64,000 nt of DNA from Haloarchaeobius litoreus (lineage in GTDB: Archaea > Halobacteriota > Halobacteria > Halobacteriales > Natrialbaceae): the NCBI RefSeq assembly GCF_024495425.1, contig NZ_JANHJR010000001.1, positions 310,001-374,000 on the forward strand, given 5' to 3'. Under the pieces are notes generated by a model. That model was given only the letters and a program-made list of their open reading frames with translations, searched no databases and had not been told where the DNA came from. The translations under genes were made by a program, and so were the position numbers. This document shows positions 18,141-26,739 of this stretch, in pieces (position 1 is the stretch's first letter; each line of letters begins with the position of its first letter).

Positions 18141-18215
18141 AGGGGCTAGGCGGCCCCTACAATACCGAGAATCCGTACGACGGCGCGACCGCTGTCGAGG
18201 GGCAGCCCCTGGACA
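18141..18215 (-). promoter_or_regulatory. Mutually exclusive hairpins in the ilvB leader (attenuator-like)
   Basis: In the RNA (minus strand) four short segments lie in order: AGGGG (18206-18210), GCCCCT (18198-18203), AGGGGC (18153-18158) and GCCCCT (18141-18146). 1:2 forms a hairpin extended by TGTC/GACA (18193-18215). 3:4 forms a hairpin with a 6-base loop containing the leader stop codon. 2:3 can pair over 6 bp and excludes both. The Val/Ile/Leu codons lie between segments 2 and 3, so a ribosome paused there would cover segment 3. No U-run follows 3:4; the next 180 bases of RNA are C/A-rich and poor in G and U, more like a factor-dependent termination region. Confidence 0.55.
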
Positions 18216-18232
18216 GACGGTCTGCGTCTCAT
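18146..18232 (-). CDS. Candidate branched-chain amino acid leader peptide of the ilvB operon
   Basis: A 28-codon ORF from ATG 18232 to TAG 18146. The peptide starts MRRRPSVQGLPLDSGR and ends AVVRILGIVGAA. Codons 18-25 are GTC GTA CGG ATT CTC GGT ATT GTA: six of eight are Val, Ile or Leu, and ATT and GTA are uncommon in this GC-rich genome. The C-terminus resembles the E. coli ilvBN leader peptide IvbL (AVVVVRVVVVVGNAP). The TATA box at 18258-18265 puts the transcript start at or within a few bases of the ATG, the normal haloarchaeal leaderless arrangement, so the ORF should be translated. Its stop codon lies in a hairpin (18141-18158). I infer an attenuation or starvation-sensing role; this is not yet shown for any archaeal ilv operon that I know of. 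Confidence 0.7.
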   Translation of the reverse strand: MRRRPSVQGLPLDSGRAVVRILGIVGAA

Positions 18233-18257
18233 TACCAGAGACGTAGGGTGAGCACGA

Positions 18258-18265
18258 TATATAAA
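18258..18265 (-). promoter_or_regulatory. TATA box of the ilvB operon
   Basis: TTTATATA on the minus strand, preceded by an A-rich BRE-like CCAACG. Its centre at about 18261 predicts transcription start near 18233-18235, directly at the leader peptide ATG (18232) and about 280 bases before ilvB. It is the best TATA match in the ilv-leu region and lies between the leuA stop and ilvB. Confidence 0.8.
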
Positions 18266-18301
18266 CGTTGGCGGTCGTGCAGACCTTGCCGCCGGACGGC
18301 A

Positions 18302-19532
<1,231 letters not shown>

Positions 19533-19558
19533 CGTACCCGTTCCGAGGTGCGAACTCC

Positions 19559-19565
19559 TATATAA
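19559..19565 (-). promoter_or_regulatory. TATA box of leuA
   Basis: TTATATA on the minus strand, centred at 19562, predicts transcription start near 19535, three bases before ATG 19532. This supports 19532 as the real translation start even though it is out of frame with the LeuA catalytic region. Confidence 0.7.
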
Positions 19566-19771
19566 GCCTGGTGCTGTGACAGACGGTCGTTCCGCGGAAA
19601 TCACGTGTTATAATCCGTGACGTTCGCGAAAACCCGCAGCGGGCGTCGGCTACAGTCGGATAATGATTCCTAGTATTGTTTGTATCACGGTTCGGAAGTC
19701 GGCTCGCGGGGCCGGCAGAGCGGGTGGCCGGCTACCCCAGCGTTAAGCGGCTGGTCGCCGTCTGTCTAGCC

Positions 19772-20224
19772 ATGACAGACGAAGTGATCCAGCTGCTGAA
19801 GCAGGCGTACGGTGACGAGATCGAGACCGTCATGAACTACATGTCGAACTCCATCGTGCTCGACGGCGTGCGGGCCGAGGAGATCAAGGAGAGCCTCGAC
19901 CAGGACATCCAGGAGGAGCTCACGCATGCGCGCCAGCTCGGCGAACGGCTGAAGCAGCTCGACGACGCGCCGCCGGGGTCGATGGCGTTCGAGGCCACCC
20001 AGGAGAACCTCCAGCCGCCCACGGACACGACGGACGTGCTGGCGGTCATCGACGGCGTCATCGAGGCCGAGGAGGACGCCATCGAGACGTACCGCTCGCT
20101 CATCACGGCAGCCGAGGAGAACGACGACCCCGTGACGGAGGACCTCGCGGTGACCATCCTCGCCGACGAGGAGGCCCACCGGGCGGAGTTCCGCGGCTAC
20201 CGGAAGGAGTACCGTCAGGACTAG
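19772..20224 (+). CDS. Ferritin-like domain protein
   Basis: A 150-residue four-helix protein from ATG 19772. Helix pattern with di-iron type ligands: AYGDEIETVMNYMSN (Glu), DIQEELTHARQLGERLKQL (ExxH), VIDGVIEAEEDAIETYRSLI (Glu) and LADEEAHRAEFRGYRKEY (ExxH). It resembles short bacterioferritin/rubrerythrin-like ferritin proteins without a rubredoxin domain. A role in iron storage or peroxide detoxification is likely. The stop shares a CTAG with the stop of the convergent nosY. Confidence 0.8.
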   Translation: MTDEVIQLLKQAYGDEIETVMNYMSNSIVLDGVRAEEIKESLDQDIQEELTHARQLGERLKQLDDAPPGSMAFEATQENLQPPTDTTDVLAVIDGVIEAEEDAIETYRSLITAAEENDDPVTEDLAVTILADEEAHRAEFRGYRKEYRQD

Positions 20225-21216
20225 TTCTCCGGCGACCCCTCGGCACCACTGGGGCCCGGGGGCCTGTCCTCGCTGCTGTCCGTCGAGGAGTCGACAGACT
20301 CCGCAGCCGTGGGCTCGCTCGGCTCGTCAGGCGTCTCGGCCGACCGAGCGGTCGACCCACCTGCGTCGTCGAGTGTCTCGACGACCCGCCAGCGCTCGGT
20401 CGGCGGGTCCGACCAGACCGTCACCGTCGCCAGCACGAGCGACGCGACCAGCCAGAGCGACAGCCCGACGAGGTTCGCGAGCACCGCCGAGAGCGGCAGC
20501 GTCGCGGCCTCGACGGTGCGGACGGACAGCGCGAGCGTCAGCCCACGGAACGCACTGTTCGGGCTGAGCGCGAGCAGGTAGCGGAGCGCGTCCGGCCCCA
20601 CGAGCCCGGTCGACAGCGCGCCGACGAGGCCCAGGTCGAGGCCGACCGTCAGGACGACGAACACGCCGACGGCGGCCGCGATGGCGGTCCGTCCCTGGGT
20701 CGCGACCGCCGAGACGGCGACGACCACGGCGAGCACGACGGCGGCGTACAGCGTCGCGAGCAGCACGAACCGGAGGTAGGCCCCGAACGGGCCGTCGCCG
20801 CCGTGGCTCGCGATGACCGGGTTCGCGGGCGGGCCGAACAGCGGGACGAACAGCCCGGCGACGAGCAGCGTGGCGAACACGAGCGAGAGCACCGCGGTCG
20901 CGCGGCCGACGAACACGCCGACGACGTAGGTCCGTGGACGGAGCGGGTACGTCCGCAGCACGTCGAGCTCCTTCGAGGCGGCGTCGGCCTGGATGGCGCG
21001 GTAGCCGAACGCCACGGCGAGCAGCGGCACGAGCACCTCGACGGGCGTGAGCAGGTCGGCGACGAGCGGGACGTAGCCCGTCAGGCTGCTCGCGAACGCG
21101 AGCCACCAGACGACGGCGGCGAAGCCGACCGCGGTCGCGATGTAGGCCGGCGTGCGGGAGACGATGGTCAGCTCGCGTTCGACCACGGCGAACAGGTCGT
21201 CGGTCTCGCCGTTCAT
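20221..21216 (-). CDS. nosY: NosY-type ABC-2 permease
   Basis: A 331-residue membrane protein with six hydrophobic segments, an N-terminal VVERELTIVSRTP amphipathic start and YPLRPRTYVVGVFVGR in the first loop, as in ABC-2 permeases. The C-terminal 60 residues are an acidic Ser/Pro-rich cytoplasmic tail. It overlaps nosF by 4 bases and completes a nosL-D-F-Y unit, so it is most likely the permease of the NosDFY complex, which supports copper-site assembly of nitrous oxide reductase. Confidence 0.85.
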   Translation of the reverse strand: MNGETDDLFAVVERELTIVSRTPAYIATAVGFAAVVWWLAFASSLTGYVPLVADLLTPVEVLVPLLAVAFGYRAIQADAASKELDVLRTYPLRPRTYVVGVFVGRATAVLSLVFATLLVAGLFVPLFGPPANPVIASHGGDGPFGAYLRFVLLATLYAAVVLAVVVAVSAVATQGRTAIAAAVGVFVVLTVGLDLGLVGALSTGLVGPDALRYLLALSPNSAFRGLTLALSVRTVEAATLPLSAVLANLVGLSLWLVASLVLATVTVWSDPPTERWRVVETLDDAGGSTARSAETPDEPSEPTAAESVDSSTDSSEDRPPGPSGAEGSPEN

Positions 21217-22061
21217 GCCTCGCCCTCCGTCTCCGCCGTCCGTTCATCGCTCGGGTCGGTCTCGCCGGCTCCCGTCCGCCCGGCCCGCACGGTGAGTTCG
21301 TCGCCGACCATGGCGCGGAACGCCTCCTCCAGGGTCGCCGCGCCGGCCTCGTCGATGATCGACCGGGGCGGGCCGTCGGCGACGATGTCGCCGTGGTCGA
21401 GCACGAGCAGGCGGTCCGCGGTCTCAGCGCCCACGAGGTGGTGGGTGGCGAGGACGACCGCGACGCCGCGGTCGGCGAACGCGTCGGCCGTCTCGAAGAT
21501 GTGGCTCCGCATCGCCGGGTCGAGCCCGCTCGCCGGCTCGTCGAGGACGAGCAGCGGCGGGTCGCCGAGCACCGCACCGGCCATCCCGAGCAGGCGCTTC
21601 ATGCCGCCGGAGAGCGCGCCGACCCGCCGGTCGGCGACGGCGTCGAGCCCGACGAGCGAGAGCGTCTCGTCGACGTCCGCACCGCCTTCGAGCAGGTCGG
21701 CGTAGAACGACAGCGTCTCCCTGACGGTGAACCCCGCCCGGAACGCGGGCTCCTGCGGACAGAAGCCGATGGGTCGGTCGCCCGTCGCCGCGACCGCGAC
21801 CGAGCCCTCGGTGGCCGGGAGGAGCCCGGCGAGCACCCGCAGCAGCGTCGACTTGCCGGAGCCGTTCGGGCCGACGACGGCGGTGACGGTCCCCGAGTCG
21901 AGCGTGAACGAGATGTCGTCGAAGACGGTCACGTCGCCGAAGGCGAGCGTCACGTCGTCCACGAGTGCGACCGGATGGCGGTCGACGGTGAAGTGGTCGC
22001 CCCCGGTCTCCGCGTCGTCAGCCTGCTCGGCCTCGCCGTCGTCGCGCTCCGCGTCGCTCAT
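21213..22061 (-). CDS. nosF: NosF-type ABC transporter ATPase
   Basis: 282 residues. Walker A: VVGPNGSGKSTLLRVLAGLL. Q-loop: GFCPQEPAF. Signature: GALSGGMKRLLGMAGAVLG. Walker B: LLVLDEPASGLDPAM. Switch His: VLATHHLVGAE. It drives the NosDFY complex. Start and stop overlap nosD and nosY (4 bases each), consistent with tight operon translation. Both ends carry acidic low-complexity tails typical of haloarchaeal cytoplasmic proteins. Confidence 0.9.
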   Translation of the reverse strand: MSDAERDDGEAEQADDAETGGDHFTVDRHPVALVDDVTLAFGDVTVFDDISFTLDSGTVTAVVGPNGSGKSTLLRVLAGLLPATEGSVAVAATGDRPIGFCPQEPAFRAGFTVRETLSFYADLLEGGADVDETLSLVGLDAVADRRVGALSGGMKRLLGMAGAVLGDPPLLVLDEPASGLDPAMRSHIFETADAFADRGVAVVLATHHLVGAETADRLLVLDHGDIVADGPPRSIIDEAGAATLEEAFRAMVGDELTVRAGRTGAGETDPSDERTAETEGEA

Positions 22062-23971
22062 GCGCCCACCCCCGTCGCGTTCAGCGCCGCCGCGACCGCA
22101 CCGGGCCTGACCGGCCGGACCCGCGGTGCCTGGTCGACGACGCCCCGGCTCCGGAGGCCGGGGAGCGTGCCCTCCTGCGACCGGAGCAGCTGGACGGCCG
22201 GCGAGGTGGCGAGGACGTGGGCGTCGGGCGACGACCCGGCGTGCCGGTCGACCGCGCCGGTCGGCTGGAACGCGCGGTCGATGAAGCCGTCGCGGTCGCT
22301 GTCGACGCCGGGCGCGCCGTCCCAGTAGTTGCCCGCGCCGTCGTCGGTCCAGATGCGGACCGGCCCGAGCGAGGTGGAGACGTAGCGGTCGTTGCCGACG
22401 ATGTCGTTCGCGGTGACGACGTTGGTCGGGATGAGCGTCGAGGCGCGGATGCCGACCTCGTTGCCGACGACGGTGTTCCGGGCGAACAGCGACCGGTCCG
22501 AACCGACGTCGAGGCCCTCCTCGTTGCCGACGACGGTGTTCTCGACGACGTAGGAGGCGCGGCCGGCCACGTCGATGCCGACGGCGCTGTCGCTGACGTG
22601 GTTGCGCGCGACGACGTTGTCCTCGGGGAGCGTCATCACGACGACGCCCGTCCGGGTCCGCGTCGCGGTGTTGTTCGCGACCAGCGTCTCGGAGGTGTAC
22701 ATCTCGTGGACGCCGAAGCGCAGGTCGTCGAAGCTGTTGTTCCGGACGACCGTGCCGTCGCCGAGGTGCATGTAGACGCCGTCGCGCCCGCCGACGAACG
22801 TCGAGTCCTGCACGACCATGCGCGAGTGGACGGTGATGGTGCTCATGAAGCCCTCGCGCCAGGGCGTCTCGCCGTCGACGCGGACGTCCTCGACGACGAC
22901 GCCGTCGCTGTAGCGCACGGTCACGCCGTTCGTGGGCGTGTCGATGTACACGTCGGCGACGTACGAGCCGGCCGCGTCGTCGAACTCGATACCGGAGGCG
23001 GCGTAGCCGTACGCCCGGAGCACCTGGGCGTCCCAGGCGTCGGTGTCGACGGTCAGGTTCGGGCGGGCCTGCTGCTGGCCGATGCCCCGGATCGACAGGT
23101 CGGTGACGGCGACACGGGCGTCGAACCCGCGGAGGACGCTGCCGTTCCCGTCGCCGACGAGCCAGGTCTCGTTCACGCCCGCCCCGCGGATGGTCAGCGG
23201 CTTGCGGACGGTGCGGTTCACGTCGCGGTACTCGCCGGCCGGGAGCACGACCGTCGTGTTCGCGGGGGCCTGTTCGATGGCCGCCGCGAGCGTGGGGGCG
23301 TCGTCGCCGACGACGACGGAGACCGGCCGCTCGGTCAGGCTGCGGGCGTCGGCCGCCGCGGCGTCGGCCCAGGCGTTCCGGTCCGCGGCGCGTCGCTCGG
23401 CGGCGTCGACGGAGAGCTCGGAGCGCTCGAACGGGTGCGCCCTGAGGCCCGCCCAGTCGACGACGGTGCCGCCGAAGCTGTCGGTGAACCGTTCCGCTGC
23501 CGCGCGTTCGGAGAACGGCACGACGGCGGGACCGCCCGGGTGTCTGGCGTCGGCGTCGACGACGAACGCCGCGTTCTCGACGGCCACCCAGTCGGTGTCG
23601 CCGCCGGTCACGCGCAGGAACCCGTCCTCGCCCGTCGCGAGCTCGGCGTCGGTGTAGTCCGTGACGTAGATGGAGAGCGGGACGCCGAACTGGCGCTCGT
23701 GGCCGTCGCGGTCGAGCTCGGTCACGAGCGAGGCGAGCCCCTCGTGGCCGACGACGTACCGGTAGCGCGAGTAGAACACCTCCGCCCGTGGGACCGCGAG
23801 GCCGCGCTCCCTGACGACGCGCTGTTCGGCCTGGGTCAGGTCGGTCATCCTGATCGTGTCACCGAAGTCGACGACCGAGGGCCCCTCGCCGGGGTCGACG
23901 TCGACGACGAAGACGCCGCTGCTCACCAGCAGGACGGCGGCGAGCGCGGTGACGAGGTAGCGGGCGTACAC
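22058..23971 (-). CDS. nosD: NosD: exported beta-helix protein with an N-terminal NosL-like domain
   Basis: A 637-residue protein with an N-terminal signal or anchor (YLVTALAAVLLVSSGVFVVD). The C-terminal half is a right-handed beta-helix of carbohydrate-binding/CASH repeats (VVRNNSFDDLRFGVHEMYTSE, VVENTVVGNEEGLDVGSDRS), typical of NosD, the extracytoplasmic part of the copper maturation complex. The N-terminal region, about residues 60-200, contains SIYVTDYTDAEL, DWVAVENAAFVVDAD and PAVVPFSERAAAERFTDSFGGTVVDW, which closely mirrors the C-terminal half of the neighbouring NosL. This makes it a probable NosL-NosD fusion. Confidence 0.88.
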   Translation of the reverse strand: MYARYLVTALAAVLLVSSGVFVVDVDPGEGPSVVDFGDTIRMTDLTQAEQRVVRERGLAVPRAEVFYSRYRYVVGHEGLASLVTELDRDGHERQFGVPLSIYVTDYTDAELATGEDGFLRVTGGDTDWVAVENAAFVVDADARHPGGPAVVPFSERAAAERFTDSFGGTVVDWAGLRAHPFERSELSVDAAERRAADRNAWADAAAADARSLTERPVSVVVGDDAPTLAAAIEQAPANTTVVLPAGEYRDVNRTVRKPLTIRGAGVNETWLVGDGNGSVLRGFDARVAVTDLSIRGIGQQQARPNLTVDTDAWDAQVLRAYGYAASGIEFDDAAGSYVADVYIDTPTNGVTVRYSDGVVVEDVRVDGETPWREGFMSTITVHSRMVVQDSTFVGGRDGVYMHLGDGTVVRNNSFDDLRFGVHEMYTSETLVANNTATRTRTGVVVMTLPEDNVVARNHVSDSAVGIDVAGRASYVVENTVVGNEEGLDVGSDRSLFARNTVVGNEVGIRASTLIPTNVVTANDIVGNDRYVSTSLGPVRIWTDDGAGNYWDGAPGVDSDRDGFIDRAFQPTGAVDRHAGSSPDAHVLATSPAVQLLRSQEGTLPGLRSRGVVDQAPRVRPVRPGAVAAALNATGVGA

Positions 23972-23974
23972 GGC

Positions 23975-24589
23975 TCAGCGACCGACCAGTGCGGGGGTGA
24001 TGTCGTCGAACGAGACGACCTCGCCGCCGTACTCCGCGGCGAAGGCGTCGGCGTCGCCCGCGTCGGAGAACGGGACGAAGTCCGCGCCCATCGCGCCGTT
24101 GACGTCGCTCCCGACGACGTAGGAGAGCTCCCGTGCGGGCGCGAACGCCTCGGCCTCGGGGTGGGAGCTGATGTACGGCGCGTCGCCCGACTCGGAGACG
24201 GTGTAGTCGACCGAGGAGTAGTCGGTGACGTAGACGGCCTGGAGGCGCTGCTGGTCCCGGTTCTCGAAGAAGTGCGGGAACAGGCACTGTTTGAGTGCGT
24301 CGAACCGGAACGGCGCGTCGTGCTCGTCCGGGGTGAGGTCCTGCCAGTAGCTCTGGCCGTTCGGGCCGGGGTGGTTCGTGATTATCATTCCGCAGACGTC
24401 GCAGGCGTCGCTGCTTCCGATGGTGATGGCAGCGGGGACGGTGTCGTCGCCGTTACCGCCGAGACAGCCGGCGAGTGCGGTGGCGGCGAGCGCGCCGCTC
24501 GCACCGAGGACCGTCCGTCTCGACACGTCGTGGCCGGTTCCGTCCGCCTTGCTCGGACAGTGATGGTGGTGGCACATGGTGGAACACAT
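23975..24589 (-). CDS. nosL: NosL copper-binding lipoprotein
   Basis: 204 residues. A twin-arginine signal (VSRRTVLGASGALAATALAGC) ends in a lipobox, so it is an exported lipoprotein. The mature part has CDVCGMIITNHPGPNGQ, the Cys-x2-Cys-Gly-Met copper motif of NosL, and ends VPFSDAGDADAFAAEYGGEVVSF. NosL delivers copper to nitrous oxide reductase. The N-terminus before the Tat motif has MCHHHHC, an additional potential metal site. Translation may start at ATG 24589 or ATG 24574 (MCHHHHC). nosZ is not in the window. Confidence 0.9.
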   Translation of the reverse strand: MCSTMCHHHHCPSKADGTGHDVSRRTVLGASGALAATALAGCLGGNGDDTVPAAITIGSSDACDVCGMIITNHPGPNGQSYWQDLTPDEHDAPFRFDALKQCLFPHFFENRDQQRLQAVYVTDYSSVDYTVSESGDAPYISSHPEAEAFAPARELSYVVGSDVNGAMGADFVPFSDAGDADAFAAEYGGEVVSFDDITPALVGR

Positions 24590-24612
24590 CGGAGCGGGTA
24601 CCGCTCGGCCTA

Positions 24613-24635
24613 ATATTGTGCTCGGAAAACAATAT
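24613..24635 (-). promoter_or_regulatory. Inverted repeat ATATTGT-N9-ACAATAT overlapping the nosL promoter
   Basis: Perfect 7-bp arms at 24613-24619 and 24629-24635. The arm nearer nosL coincides with an AATATTA TATA-like element centred near 24614, about 27 bases before the nosL start region. A symmetrical site overlapping a TATA box would suit a repressor, or an oxygen- or nitrogen-oxide-responsive regulator of the nos operon. The regulator is unknown. Confidence 0.5.
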
Positions 24636-24731
24636 CAATGCCGATGGTGCTTTGTAACTGGTAATCGGCGCAAACTACTTGAGCCGGGTGGGAGGCGAGG
24701 ATTTTTCTCGTGCGGATTCGAGTACTCCTCC

Positions 24732-25034
24732 ATGAGCAACTTCGACCTGGACCTGAACGCGGTCGAGGACCACCTGCCCGACGAGACGGCGGACGGGGAG
24801 GACCTCGCCGGCGCGGTGGAACTCGGGCACCTCGACGGCTCGACGTCCGACGAGGAGTGGATCGAGACGGTGATGAACGGCCGCATCCTCGTCCTCAACG
24901 TCGAGGGCGACGTGAACGAGCTCGCGTCCGGGTTCGCCCGCAAGATCAAGAACGAGGGCGGCGGTCTCGTCCACTTCCGGGGCTTCCTCATCGTCTCACC
25001 GCCTGGCATCGAGATAGACACCGACCGGGTCTGA
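24732..25034 (+). CDS. Haloarchaeal DUF5779-like protein
   Basis: A 100-residue acidic protein from ATG 24732 (MSNFDLDLNAVEDHL). Conserved-looking blocks are VMNGRILVLNVEGDVNELASGFARKIKNEGGGLVHFRGFLIVSPPGI. It resembles the haloarchaeal family DUF5779. No function or catalytic residues can be read. It stands alone between the nos operon (divergent) and a VOC gene (convergent, 1-base gap). Confidence 0.6.
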   Translation: MSNFDLDLNAVEDHLPDETADGEDLAGAVELGHLDGSTSDEEWIETVMNGRILVLNVEGDVNELASGFARKIKNEGGGLVHFRGFLIVSPPGIEIDTDRV

Positions 25035-25035
25035 C

Positions 25036-25716
25036 TCAGGTGCCGGTCACGGTCAGGTAGTGCCCGTCCGGGTCGCGGATTCTCACGCCGTCGTCGACCG
25101 ATTCGACAGCGCAGGCAGCGTCGCCGACGGCCGCACGGACGGTGTCTGGGTCACCATCGAAGGCGAGGTCGACGTGCAGGCCGCCGCGTGCGTCCGCCAG
25201 CCCGAGGTGTGGCTCCCAGAGTTCGAGCGCCATCGGGCCCTGGAGTCTCGTCCGGACGCGGTCCTCGCCGCGGTCGACGGGCTCGAAGCCGAGGGCGGTG
25301 TAGAACGACTCCGCCCGTGCGAGGTCCTCGACCTCCAGGACGACCTCGAAGATACCGTCGATGCCCGGTCCGTCGACGTTCGTCTGGCCGAGCTCCACGC
25401 AGTTGCCGTCGGGGTCGTAGCAGTACAGCGACCGGGCGTCGCCGAAGACGTGTTCGTCGAGGTCGAACTCCCCGTCGAGCCGGTCCCACCAGTCGTCGTA
25501 CTCGTCCGCGGGGACGGAGAACGCGAAGTGGGTGTGGACGCCGCCCCTCGGGACGGTCGACGGTCGCCGGAGGACGAGGTCTGTCTCGCCGGCGGCGTAG
25601 GCGACGGCCTCGTCGTCACGTCGCAGCTCGGTCATCTCCAGGGTGTCGCCGTAGAAGGCGGTGGCCGGGTCGAGGTACTTCACCTCGAGCCCGAGCCGGG
25701 TGAGCGCGTCGAGCAT
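25036..25716 (-). CDS. Two-domain VOC (glyoxalase/dioxygenase fold) protein
   Basis: 226 residues with two VOC modules, about 1-115 and 118-226. The first has VHTHFAFSVPADEYDDWWDRL and YCYDPDGNCVELGQTN; the second has FEVVLEVEDLARAESFYTALGF and VRIRDPDGHYLTVTG. Metal ligands are plausible at H (first strand), H61-type and the E of CVELG. Enzymes with this layout include dioxygenases, glyoxalases and resistance proteins; I cannot choose between them. Confidence 0.82.
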   Translation of the reverse strand: MLDALTRLGLEVKYLDPATAFYGDTLEMTELRRDDEAVAYAAGETDLVLRRPSTVPRGGVHTHFAFSVPADEYDDWWDRLDGEFDLDEHVFGDARSLYCYDPDGNCVELGQTNVDGPGIDGIFEVVLEVEDLARAESFYTALGFEPVDRGEDRVRTRLQGPMALELWEPHLGLADARGGLHVDLAFDGDPDTVRAAVGDAACAVESVDDGVRIRDPDGHYLTVTGT

Positions 25717-25758
25717 ACCGCCGGCTTCGACGGCCGACGGGATAAACGTGCCCGCGAG

Positions 25759-26655
25759 TCAGCAGGTCAGGTCGTTGTCCCGCGTCGAGATGTCGCTGGC
25801 ACTGTCGCGGACGACTATCTGGTCGTCGTCGTTCTCGCAGATGGTGTTCTCCCGGACGCTGATGTCCGACGACGTCTTGACGTCGACGCCGTCGTCACCG
25901 TTGTCGCGGATGGTGCTGTCGACCACGTCGGACTCGGCGCGCGAGCTGCCACGGAAGAAGACGCCGTCGTCGGCGTTGTCCTCGATGGTGCTCTGCTCGA
26001 TGTAGATGTTGCTCGATGACTGATGGTCGATGCCGTCGTCGCCGTTGTCCTCGATGACGCTGTTGTCGACCCCGCCGTCGCCGACGACGTCGAAGTAGAC
26101 GCCGTCCTCGGCGTTGTCGTGGCTGTGCACGTCGCGCATGTACCCCTCGGTGAGCTGCTTGAGGTGGATGCCGTCGTCGGTGTTGTGGTGGGCCTCGACG
26201 TCCTCGAGTCCGAACTCGAAGAAGTCCCGGGCCTTCACGCCGTCCTTGTTGTGGTGGGCTTCGATGTCCTCGACGAAGGCGTAGTCCCCGCCGCTGCTGT
26301 CGGGTGCGGTGGCGAGGATGCCCTCGTCCCAGTGCGAGACCTCCAGGTCGTTGACGTACGTCTCGCTGGTCTCGCCGATGTACACCCCGATGGTGTCGTC
26401 GTCACCGACGCCGTCGATGGCGTGGCCGTTGCCGTCGAAGGTCACGTCGTCCGCCTCGATGACGATGCACCTGTCGCGTTCGCTGTCCTCGATGTCCTCG
26501 GTGAGCTCGTACGTGCCGGGCTCGTCGATGGTTCGGCAGGAGTCGATCTGTACTGCGGTGGTCGTTGCCGACGGGATGGCACCGACGCTCCCGACCGCGG
26601 AGAGCGCCAGTACGCCCGCCAGACAGAGGGCAAGTATCGCCTGTCTGGAGACCAT
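25759..26655 (-). CDS. Secreted right-handed beta-helix protein
   Basis: 298 residues from ATG 26655 (MVSRQAILALCLAGVLALSA), chosen because a TATA-like box near 26682 lies about 27 bases upstream. A Sec-type signal peptide ends at SVGA. The body is a series of beta-helix rungs with the pattern NxDDGVxxxx (DNAEDGVYFD, DNGDDGIDHQ, DNADDGVFFR, DNGDDGVDVK). There are several Asp-rich turns that could bind Ca2+, and two Cys pairs near the ends. No catalytic polysaccharide lyase motif is recognised. It resembles NosD-type repeat proteins but lacks the nos context. Confidence 0.8.
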   Translation of the reverse strand: MVSRQAILALCLAGVLALSAVGSVGAIPSATTTAVQIDSCRTIDEPGTYELTEDIEDSERDRCIVIEADDVTFDGNGHAIDGVGDDDTIGVYIGETSETYVNDLEVSHWDEGILATAPDSSGGDYAFVEDIEAHHNKDGVKARDFFEFGLEDVEAHHNTDDGIHLKQLTEGYMRDVHSHDNAEDGVYFDVVGDGGVDNSVIEDNGDDGIDHQSSSNIYIEQSTIEDNADDGVFFRGSSRAESDVVDSTIRDNGDDGVDVKTSSDISVRENTICENDDDQIVVRDSASDISTRDNDLTC

Positions 26656-26739
26656 ACGGCTACCGAACAGCACGGTATTTCGTATTGTAACGCGACGGTT
26701 TCGGGAGTAACGGGCTGCTTCGGGGCCTGCGATGACAGG

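Noticed and set aside
22217-24613. A 798-codon plus-strand open frame across nosD and nosL
   Set aside because: It is an antisense shadow with Val/Asp/Arg-rich low complexity; nosD and nosL on the minus strand have signal peptides and family motifs.
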